Shown here in pieces: positions 1 through 6,047 of a DNA stretch of 8,531 nucleotides. Origin of the DNA: Bacteroidales bacterium. GTDB lineage: Bacteria > Bacteroidota > Bacteroidia > Bacteroidales > GCA-2748055. The position numbers were made by a program, and so were the translations under genes. The stretch spans positions 1-8,531 of the forward strand of contig JAOZLK010000157.1 in assembly GCA_029934875.1 (NCBI GenBank), given 5' to 3'. The notes beneath the pieces were generated by a model, which was not told the origin of the DNA, ran no database searches, and worked only from the letters and a program-made list of their open reading frames with translations. How positions within the stretch are numbered: position 1 is the first letter of the stretch; each line of letters opens with the position of its first letter.

Positions 1-2400
1 GATGTGTATATCGTAGGGACCGGCAGGTAGATTCTGGAAGTCACCCGTGGAGTTGGTAATGCTTCCATTAAGGCTGTATGTTTTCGGATCGGTGCCGCCA
101 CCGGCGGAAATCAGGATGCTTCCTTCAGGCGAATCGAAACAGGAGTTCACATCCCCCTGCACATAGTTATCTATGAAGAGCTCAGCGGGTTCAATAATCG
201 TCAGGAGGCTTCCCATAATCTCGCATCCGGAGGCATCCCTGACCAGAATCTGGTAGTCTCCCGCTGCCAGGTTGTTAAAGAGGTTTGTGGGATAGAGATC
301 CGCTCCACCATTGATGGAGTAGAGGTAGGGTGGAACACCCCCGCTTACACTGATATTGATTGATGCCAGGGCATCACCGAAGCACAGATTTTGTCCGCCG
401 ATAATTTCCTCAAGAATCTGAATCTCACCTGGTTCAAGGATGGTCACGTCATTTGAAACCACGCAGAGATTTGCATCCCTTGTCCATACGGTATAGAGCC
501 CGGGTCCCAGTCCGCTGAATACATTCCCCGCCTGGTAGGAGGGATCAAGATTTCCTGTAATGGAATATTCATAAGAGCCGGTTCCGCCTGAGGTGGTGAC
601 CGTGATGGTGCCGTCTCCGTTTCCGTAACAGGTGACAGGAGTTTCTGTAAGGGTACTTGCCAGTGCCGGTGGTTCACTGATTGTAGCCAGGTCAGGGTAC
701 AATATGTTACAGCCGTTTGCATCTGTGATGCTGAGAGAATATACTCCTGCCGGCAAGGCCACCGGATCCTCATCTGCAGATACACTTACTCCGGCTTCGT
801 TGGTCCAGTCGAATATCAGAAGCCCTGTTCCTCCGCTTACATCGATTGTAATGGCGCCGGTGAATTCTCCATTGCAGAGAATGTTGGTCTGGGAGCTAAG
901 GATGGCACTTATGGGAGTGGGTTCAATAATCGTAGCGATAAGCGGGAAGTTTGTCACACAGCCATTGCCATCGGTGATGACCAGGTTATAAGCTCCGGCA
1001 GCCAGTCCCGCTATATCCTGATTGTTAGAGCTATAGCCTCCTGGCCCCGACCAGTTGAAAGTGTAAGGAAGTGTCCCTCCGGCTACCGTTATATCAATGG
1101 ATCCATCAGTCAATCCACCACAGGAAATGTCAGTTTTTACCGGAGTGGCCACTACTTCTGCCGGCTCAAGGATGGTGGCTATTGCCGGGAAGGGTACGAT
1201 ACACCCGTTTGCATCGGTGATGTTCACACTGTATTCCCCTGGTCCCAGCATGGAGATGTCTTCAGTTGCTTCGTTAAATCCTCCCGGCCCTGTCCAGGCA
1301 AAAAGATAGGGTGCCACACCCCCTGCAGGGCTCAGATTAATGGAGCCGTTGGCTGCACCGAAGCAGTCCACATTCACCCGGGCAACAGTGGCGGTAATGA
1401 GTGGCGGCTCGCTTACAGTCTGGGGCGGCATCACCTCGATACATCCCAGGGCATCACTTACCGTTAGCTGGTAAACCCCTGCAAGCAGGTCGGAGATATC
1501 CTCATTGGGGGAGCTAAAGCCAAGGGGACCAGTCCAGCTATAGGTATAATTGGGTGTTCCTCCTGAGATGGTGGTCTGGATTGCCCCGTTGTTCAGGCCA
1601 TTACATGTGATATTGGTAAGGATAAACGTTGAGTTAATGGCAGTATTTGTAGTAATGGTGATGGGGCCTGCAGAGGCCTGGCACCCGTTTCCGTCAGAGA
1701 CAATTACAAAATAGTCACCCGCCTCAAGCATGGAAATGTCTTCCGCATTGGAGACGAAGCCGTTGGGTCCGGTCCATTGGTAAGTATATCCCGTCCCTCC
1801 GCCCGGGCTGCCACCTCCGGGTGTGATCCCGATGGCGCCTGTGGCTTCTCCGTAACAGGACACCGGAGTTACGCCGTTCACTGTAACGGTGACCGGTGGT
1901 GGATTGCTGATGGTCAGAACGGGTGTCACATCAGTGGAGGGACAGCCATTTGCATCACCTACTGTCACAGTATAATCTCCTTCCTGTAATCCGGGAAAGG
2001 TACCGCTGGTATTACTTGCAGTCTGGGGTCCGTTCAGGTCAAAAGTATAGTTTCCCTGCTCGCCGATGGCGGAAACGGTGATGCTGCCATCGTTAACATT
2101 GTTACAGCTTATGTCGCTTGTGGAGACGGAAGTGATGCTGATGGGGTCGGGCCCTCCAATGGTTCCGAAAGAAAATCCATCAGTAGTGCCACTACTCTGA
2201 TCCGATACAATAATAATGAAGTTGGTATACTTGACATGCCCTGTAAAAGTGTAGGTGGAAGCGGTCATGGGACCGGCACCTTCTACTGCAACCGCTCCCT
2301 GCACAAGGAGGTAAGTATACTGGCCCACCCCGCCCGAAACACTTACTGTAAGTGTTCCGTCGGATCCATTCCCGCAGCTGACAGGGGTGCTGGATATGCC
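1..2400 (-). repeat. Ten tandem SprB-like protein repeats, about 82 codons each
   Basis: The first cysteine of successive repeats falls at residues 38, 128, 211, 295, 375, 456, 538, 620, 702 and 783, giving spacings of 90, 83, 84, 80, 81, 82, 82, 82 and 81 residues. The tenth repeat is cut by the window edge. Repeats 2-9 carry a second cysteine at the end of the module, mostly in a D-A/G-x-G-C context. Repeat 1 has SDQSSG there and no cysteine. Repeats 3-6 contain a W-T/S-G-P-x-G-F/Y segment and an E/Q-D-I turn. Repeat 7 keeps the Trp but not GPxGF. Repeats 8-10 have no Trp. By eye the DNA copies share only short identical runs, so the duplications look old. Confidence 0.88.
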
Positions 2401-2487
2401 GGTTATAATCACATCCTGGGCATAGACCGTTCCCAGTGATGAGAGAAGGGCAAAGAAGATAAATATGGTGATCCTGACTATTCTCAT
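1..2487 (-). CDS. Secreted SprB-repeat surface protein (N-terminal 829 residues; 3' end outside window)
   Basis: The frame is open without a stop from the ATG at 2487 to the window edge. The protein starts with a signal peptide: basic MRIVR, a hydrophobic core rich in I, F and L, then VYAQD, with probable cleavage after Ala23 or Gln24. The rest is about ten tandem beta-rich repeats of 80-90 residues. Each opens with C-x-G-x-x-x-G-x-I and most close with S/T/R-D-A/G-x-G-C followed by an E-P-P/A linker. This is the SprB-repeat pattern of Bacteroidetes adhesins and gliding-motility proteins. Such proteins usually end in a type IX secretion sorting domain, which would lie beyond the window and is not seen here. 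The likely role, inferred, is a large exported or cell-surface adhesin with one disulfide per repeat. It lies 109 nt downstream of the permease gene on the same strand. The family call is firm; the precise function is unknown. Confidence 0.9.
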   Translation of the reverse strand, partial: MRIVRITIFIFFALLSSLGTVYAQDVIITGISSTPVSCGNGSDGTLTVSVSGGVGQYTYLLVQGAVAVEGAGPMTASTYTFTGHVKYTNFIIIVSDQSSGTTDGFSFGTIGGPDPISITSVSTSDISCNNVNDGSITVSAIGEQGNYTFDLNGPQTASNTSGTFPGLQEGDYTVTVGDANGCPSTDVTPVLTISNPPPVTVTVNGVTPVSCYGEATGAIGITPGGGSPGGGTGYTYQWTGPNGFVSNAEDISMLEAGDYFVIVSDGNGCQASAGPITITTNTAINSTFILTNITCNGLNNGAIQTTISGGTPNYTYSWTGPLGFSSPNEDISDLLAGVYQLTVSDALGCIEVMPPQTVSEPPLITATVARVNVDCFGAANGSINLSPAGGVAPYLFAWTGPGGFNEATEDISMLGPGEYSVNITDANGCIVPFPAIATILEPAEVVATPVKTDISCGGLTDGSIDITVAGGTLPYTFNWSGPGGYSSNNQDIAGLAAGAYNLVITDGNGCVTNFPLIATIIEPTPISAILSSQTNILCNGEFTGAITIDVSGGTGLLIFDWTNEAGVSVSADEDPVALPAGVYSLSITDANGCNILYPDLATISEPPALASTLTETPVTCYGNGDGTITVTTSGGTGSYEYSITGNLDPSYQAGNVFSGLGPGLYTVWTRDANLCVVSNDVTILEPGEIQILEEIIGGQNLCFGDALASINISVSGGVPPYLYSINGGADLYPTNLFNNLAAGDYQILVRDASGCEIMGSLLTIIEPAELFIDNYVQGDVNSCFDSPEGSILISAGGGTDPKTYSLNGSITNSTGDFQNLPAGPYDIHI

Positions 2488-2492
2488 AAAAA

Positions 2493-2566
2493 CTAAGCCG
2501 CTTAACTACAATACAGTCACCACCGGCCTTTGGTTGCACCGATAAAATTATAGCATCTCGGCTTAG
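2493..2566 (-). promoter_or_regulatory. Leader of the repeat-protein gene with an 8-bp inverted repeat
   Basis: The 109-nt gap between the permease stop and the repeat-protein ATG holds two inverted copies of CTAAGCCG, at 2493-2500 and 2559-2566. The arm nearer the gene ends 5 nt before the ATG, so pairing of the arms in the mRNA could bring structure to the start codon. A one-mismatch -7-like box, AAACTTTG (consensus TAnnTTTG), sits just upstream at 2582-2575 on the minus strand; if used, both arms would lie in the 5' UTR. No intrinsic terminator is visible after the permease gene. The arms are short and the loop is about 58 nt, so this may be chance. Confidence 0.3.
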
Positions 2567-2596
2567 CCGGGCTACAAAGTTTTAAACAATTGAAGC

Positions 2597-3829
2597 TTAA
2601 GAAAGGCTGGCAAGGTACTTTCTGGAGATCTGTTTTACAGGGTAACGGGCTGCAATTAATCCAATCAGGATGACGGTGAGCCAGATCAGGAGGATATCCA
2701 GCCCCTCTATTCTAACGGGGTAAGCATCTATGACGAAGGAACCACTACCCGCCAGCTTGATGACTCCGAAATGCTGCTGGATCCAGCTGATTCCGGTTCC
2801 CAGACCCATGCCCAGCAGGCTTCCGGTGATTGAAATCAACCATCCTTCAACCAGGAATATTTTTTCTATAAGCCTGTCGGAAGCCCCCATATTTCGCAGG
2901 GTGAGTATATCTCTTTTCTTGTCGATGATCAGCATACTTAAAGATCCAATGATATTGAAGGATGCTATGATCAGGATGAAGGTGAGAATCAGAAAGATAG
3001 CCCATTTTTCGGTCCTCATAACCCGGTAGAACAGCGCATTCTGTTGCTCGCGGTTTTTCACCCTGTATGCTTCTCCGGCCAGGGTGGAAATCTCAGACTG
3101 AACTTCATCTGGCGGAAAAGACGGATTGAGCTTCACCTCAAGGTAGGTGGCCTCGTTTTCATAAGAGAGCAACTTCCTGGTAAATTCAATGGGAACAATA
3201 ACATACCTGGAATCGAAGTCCTGTTCGATGGAAAAAATACCTGAAGGGTAGATAAAGTCCCTGCGGATTGACTCCTCCGGCTGAGCCATGTTGATGCGGG
3301 CTTTGCGGTCGATGGTATAAACAAACAGCGGGTTGATAAAATTGAGGCCGATCCTGAGATGGTAGGCGACCCCCTGACCTACCACGGCATAGGAGCGATT
3401 GTTATCCATGAGCTTCATGGAACCGTCGTAAATCATTGAATCCAGACCACTGACTTCTGAGTAGAATTCATCCACTCCTTTAATGGTGGCAATGTGCTGT
3501 TTATCACCATAGAGCAGAAGCACGTTCTCCTCGAGAACCTCTGATACTGCTTCCACTCCGGGCAGTTCACGCAGCTTAGAAGGAAGCTCTCCCGGGGAAA
3601 AGGTTTTACCCTCCACCACCGAGATCTGAATTTCGGGATCGAAGGCAGAAAATAAAGATTTGACCACCGAATCGAAGCCATTAAAAACCGACAGAACAAT
3701 CACCAGTGCCATGGTGCCCACGGTAACCCCTACAACGGATATGGTAGAAATGATGTTAATGGCATTCTGGGATTTTTTCCCCAGCAGGTAACGCCTGGCT
3801 ATGTAGAAGGAGAGGTTCACTTCGTACAT
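2597..3829 (-). CDS. lolE: LolC/LolE-family FtsX-like ABC transporter permease
   Basis: This 410-residue inner-membrane protein has the LolC/LolE layout. A short cytoplasmic start with A-R-R-Y-L-L is followed by transmembrane segment 1 (about 24-49) leading into V-L-S-V-F-N-G-F, a MacB-like periplasmic domain (about 50-270), then three C-terminal transmembrane segments (about 277-302, 328-351 and 375-395). The FtsX-type coupling stretch K-K-R-D-I-L-T-L-R-N-M-G-A-S is at 304-317. In the family, such permeases work with a LolD-type ATPase to release lipoproteins from the inner membrane to the LolA carrier. No ATPase or second permease is present here, so the partner must be encoded elsewhere, and LolC and LolE cannot be told apart by reading. 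The start at 3829 overlaps the last 13 nt of the methyltransferase gene, which suggests translational coupling. The length is normal for the family and no defects are seen. Confidence 0.9.
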   Translation of the reverse strand: MYEVNLSFYIARRYLLGKKSQNAINIISTISVVGVTVGTMALVIVLSVFNGFDSVVKSLFSAFDPEIQISVVEGKTFSPGELPSKLRELPGVEAVSEVLEENVLLLYGDKQHIATIKGVDEFYSEVSGLDSMIYDGSMKLMDNNRSYAVVGQGVAYHLRIGLNFINPLFVYTIDRKARINMAQPEESIRRDFIYPSGIFSIEQDFDSRYVIVPIEFTRKLLSYENEATYLEVKLNPSFPPDEVQSEISTLAGEAYRVKNREQQNALFYRVMRTEKWAIFLILTFILIIASFNIIGSLSMLIIDKKRDILTLRNMGASDRLIEKIFLVEGWLISITGSLLGMGLGTGISWIQQHFGVIKLAGSGSFVIDAYPVRIEGLDILLIWLTVILIGLIAARYPVKQISRKYLASLS

Positions 3830-4626
3830 TTCACTATGAGCCCGGTTCCCGTAGGGTGGGTTCCCCTTGTATCGGCCATGTTCAGCAGGAAGCAGAAAGG
3901 ATATACCAGCAGGTAGTAAAAGGGAAGAACCAGGAGGAAAAGTTTGCTGACATTGGCCAGCAGTATGGGGTATTTCATGGAGAGTTTCCAGGATATTTTC
4001 CCCGGCTTACCATAGGAGTACTTCACCACGACATCGTTGAATCCTGCACCACTGAGTTTTTCTTTAATCTCCTCCACTCCATAGCCGTCGCGCACATGTT
4101 CATCGATGAAGGAATCATCATGTTCATGATGAACGTCCGAGCCGCCCTGATCGGAAGGGGTGGAAATGAAAAGATAGCCACCCGGCTTAAGTGCCTTGTA
4201 GATGTTACGCATCACCCCACGGTCATCTTCTATGTGTTCCATCACATCGACCGAGAGAACCAGGTCATACTCCTCTTTGATATCCATCTGTGTCAGATCG
4301 GCATACTGGAAGGTCACCAGGTCCTGTTTTCCCAGTTTTGTAAAAAACCTGTTGCAGTCGTCCACCTGCTCCTGTTTAATATCGAGGCCGGTGATTTTTG
4401 CATCGGGGTAGGATCTTGACAGGTAGTGAACATACTGTCCAAAACCGGAGCCTGCATCGGCCACTTTTTCCGGCTTGAATCCCTCCTTTTTCAGGTCCCT
4501 GAGCTCACGTCGGATATGCCACGAACGAAGCAGTAAAAGGTCCAGTAAGCGGTAAAAGAAAATTCTGAGAAAAGGGGTGGTATTGAAAACGCTGCCCAGG
4601 CTGCGTTTAATTGGATCATACTTCAT
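3817..4626 (-). CDS. Class I SAM-dependent methyltransferase with hydrophobic C-terminal segment
   Basis: The 269-residue protein shows the Rossmann-type methyltransferase motifs. Motif I D-A-G-S-G-F-G is at 57-63, the acidic end of strand 2 is G-L-D-I around 80-83, D-L-V-L-S-V-D-V-M-E-H-I is at about 121-132, and L-K-P-G-G-Y-L-F-I-S-T-P is at about 146-157. Residues 166-180 are rich in His and acidic residues. The C-terminal part (about 220-249) is strongly hydrophobic, unlike a typical soluble enzyme, and could anchor it to the membrane or bind a lipid-like substrate; this is inference. The substrate cannot be deduced. I chose ATG 4626, 2 nt after the rbfA stop; a TTG at 4632 would add only two residues and overlap that stop. 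The gene overlaps the downstream permease gene by 13 nt, so the three genes form one operon. Confidence 0.88.
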   Translation of the reverse strand: MKYDPIKRSLGSVFNTTPFLRIFFYRLLDLLLLRSWHIRRELRDLKKEGFKPEKVADAGSGFGQYVHYLSRSYPDAKITGLDIKQEQVDDCNRFFTKLGKQDLVTFQYADLTQMDIKEEYDLVLSVDVMEHIEDDRGVMRNIYKALKPGGYLFISTPSDQGGSDVHHEHDDSFIDEHVRDGYGVEEIKEKLSGAGFNDVVVKYSYGKPGKISWKLSMKYPILLANVSKLFLLVLPFYYLLVYPFCFLLNMADTRGTHPTGTGLIVKCTK

Positions 4627-4628
4627 TC

Positions 4629-4967
4629 TCAATCATTTAAGAGGTTCTCGATATTATCGATGTAATCGAGTGAGTCGTCGGGGTAGAAAATAAATTCAGG
4701 AATGTGTCTCAGCTGGTTCCTCATTCTTTTACCCATTTCGTTTCTGATCATGGGGGCCAGATCAGATATGGCCTGAACAGCAACGTCCAAATCCTTGCTG
4801 GGGAAAATGCTGAGATATACTTTGGCAACTCCTAAATCGGGACTGATACGCACCACTGTGACAGAAACCATCTTCCCTCCGCATATGGATGAACCATGTT
4901 TCTGAAAATAATCTGCCAGCTCTCTCAGCAGCAGCTTTGATACTTTGTGTTGACGCGTGCTTGTCAT
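4629..4967 (-). CDS. rbfA: Ribosome-binding factor A
   Basis: The 112-residue protein has the compact KH-fold pattern of RbfA. It starts M-T-S-T-R-Q-H-K-V with an amphipathic helix, then the strand pair V-S-V-T-V-V-R-I-S-P-D-L-G-V-A-K-V-Y-L-S-I (34-54), a helix, and the diagnostic end I-R-N-E-M-G-K-R-M-R-N-Q-L-R-H-I-P-E-F at 75-93 followed by D-D-S-L-D-Y. RbfA binds the 30S subunit and helps 16S rRNA 5'-end maturation, notably in the cold. I chose ATG 4967, where family homology begins; the open frame reaches back to 5051, but that extension enters trpS and would cross the promoter. A perfect TAnnTTTG box ends 5 nt upstream of this ATG. It is the first gene of the rbfA - methyltransferase - permease operon. 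Confidence 0.94.
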   Translation of the reverse strand: MTSTRQHKVSKLLLRELADYFQKHGSSICGGKMVSVTVVRISPDLGVAKVYLSIFPSKDLDVAVQAISDLAPMIRNEMGKRMRNQLRHIPEFIFYPDDSLDYIDNIENLLND

Positions 4968-4972
4968 GCAGA

Positions 4973-4980
4973 CAAAAGTA
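4973..4980 (-). promoter_or_regulatory. Bacteroidetes -7 box (TACTTTTG) for the rbfA operon
   Basis: On the minus strand this reads TACTTTTG, a full match to the Bacteroidetes consensus TAnnTTTG. Only 5 nt separate it from the rbfA ATG, so transcription would begin at or next to the start codon. No clear TTTG -33 element lies at the usual distance; that position would fall inside the opposing trpS -7 box. Confidence 0.65.
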
Positions 4981-5001
4981 CGTTTTTTCAATAACATTTT
5001 A

Positions 5002-5009
5002 TAGTTTTG
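5002..5009 (+). promoter_or_regulatory. Bacteroidetes -7 box (TAGTTTTG) for trpS
   Basis: TAGTTTTG is a full match to TAnnTTTG and ends 4 nt before the trpS ATG, so the mRNA is predicted to be leaderless or nearly so. The upstream sequence is T-rich (TTTTTT at 4983-4988) but has no clear TTTG at -33. The box lies 21 bp from the oppositely oriented rbfA box. Confidence 0.65.
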
Positions 5010-5013
5010 CAGC

Positions 5014-6003
5014 ATGGATACAGTATTGAGCGGGATCAGGTCGACAGGCAACCTTCACCTGGGTAATTATTTCGGAGCGGTGAAGAATTTTGTAAAGATG
5101 CAGCACGAGAACAGGTGCTACTTTTTCGTGGCAGATTATCATGCCCTGACCACCCACCCCAAGCCGGAAAACCTGCATGACAACATTCGAAAGGTTTTAT
5201 CGGAATACCTGGCAGCCGGGCTGGATCCCGAGGTGGCTACCCTGTACATTCAGAGTGATGTTCCTGAAATCATTGAGCTCTACCTCTTACTCAATATGAA
5301 TGCCTACGTGGGAGAATTGGAGCGGACCACCACCTTTAAGGAGAAAATCCGCAAGCAACCCGAAAACGTGAATGCCGGGCTGCTCACCTACCCGGTCCTG
5401 ATGGCCTCAGACATCCTTATCCATAATGCCAATAAGGTGCCTGTTGGAAAAGATCAGGAACAGAACCTGGAAATGGCACGAAAATTTGCAAAGCGCTTCA
5501 ACCACATGTATGGAGTGGAATACTTCACCCTGCCTGAACCATATAATTTTGGTGAGGAGCTGATTAAAGTTCCGGGCCTGGATGGAACCGGCAAAATGGG
5601 AAAAAGTGAAGGCAACGGCCTCTACCTGGCAGATGAACCTGCTGCCATTCGCAAAAAAGTAATGCGTGCAGTAACTGATGCCGGACCCACGGAGCCCAAC
5701 TCCGAGATGCCCGAGCCCGTGGCTAATCTATTCTATCTCCTGGATCTGCTTTCCACTCCCGATACGGTGCAACATTTCCGCGACAGTTATAACAACTGCA
5801 CCATCCGCTACGGCGATTTGAAAAAACAGTTGGCCGAGGATATTATCACTTTCACCACACCCGTTCGTGAACGTATCAATGACATTTACAATGATGATGA
5901 TTACTTGCGCAGGGTTGTGAAAATGGGTGCAGAAAAGGCCCGTGAAAGCGCCTCAAAAACCGTACGTGAGGTACGTGAAATCCTGGGATACAGGCCTTTT
6001 TAA
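5014..6003 (+). CDS. trpS: Tryptophanyl-tRNA synthetase
   Basis: The 329-residue protein is a class Ic aminoacyl-tRNA synthetase that charges tRNA-Trp. The N-terminus L-S-G-I-R-S-T-G-N-L-H-L-G-N-Y holds the HIGH-type motif as H-L-G-N (15-18). The second signature is K-M-G-K-S (194-198) in place of K-M-S-K-S. The tryptophan-pocket region Y-P-V-L-M-A-S-D-I-L (126-135) and V-G-K-D-Q-E-Q (144-150) are intact, and A-V-T-D-A-G-P-T-E-P (219-228) follows. The length is normal for bacterial TrpRS. The start is fixed, because the next Met (29) lies after the HIGH motif. The promoter box sits 4 nt upstream. The membrane protein gene follows after 44 nt on the same strand with no obvious terminator or promoter between, so they may be co-transcribed. 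Confidence 0.97.
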   Translation: MDTVLSGIRSTGNLHLGNYFGAVKNFVKMQHENRCYFFVADYHALTTHPKPENLHDNIRKVLSEYLAAGLDPEVATLYIQSDVPEIIELYLLLNMNAYVGELERTTTFKEKIRKQPENVNAGLLTYPVLMASDILIHNANKVPVGKDQEQNLEMARKFAKRFNHMYGVEYFTLPEPYNFGEELIKVPGLDGTGKMGKSEGNGLYLADEPAAIRKKVMRAVTDAGPTEPNSEMPEPVANLFYLLDLLSTPDTVQHFRDSYNNCTIRYGDLKKQLAEDIITFTTPVRERINDIYNDDDYLRRVVKMGAEKARESASKTVREVREILGYRPF

Positions 6004-6047
6004 CACATTTCTTTATTAGAACCCGGTAAAGGATTTAAGCCCTGCCC

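Noticed and set aside
632..1309. Plus-strand open frames at 632-991 and 1097-1309 with similar peptides (S-V-M-L and S-V-M-F contexts)
   Set aside because: They are antisense to the SprB-repeat gene. Their resemblance to one another arises because they mirror the same repeat units; there is no recognisable protein or start signal.
1..2487. Recent repeat expansion or phase-variable tract in the repeat gene
   Set aside because: Repeats are divergent at the DNA level with only short identical runs, and no homopolymer or short tandem tract capable of slipping was seen.
1777..2539. Further frames over the repeat gene: plus 1777-1989 and 2236-2439, minus 2192-2539, and minus 444-785
   Set aside because: All overlap the continuous 829-codon frame with signal peptide and repeats, and their own translations look random in composition.
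3856..4419. 187-codon plus-strand frame opposite the methyltransferase
   Set aside because: The minus strand encodes clear SAM-binding motifs, and the plus-strand translation shows no family resemblance. It is a shadow frame.
4968..5051. N-terminal extension of RbfA from 5051
   Set aside because: The extra 28 residues do not look like RbfA, overlap trpS, and cross both promoter boxes. The start at 4967 fits the family.
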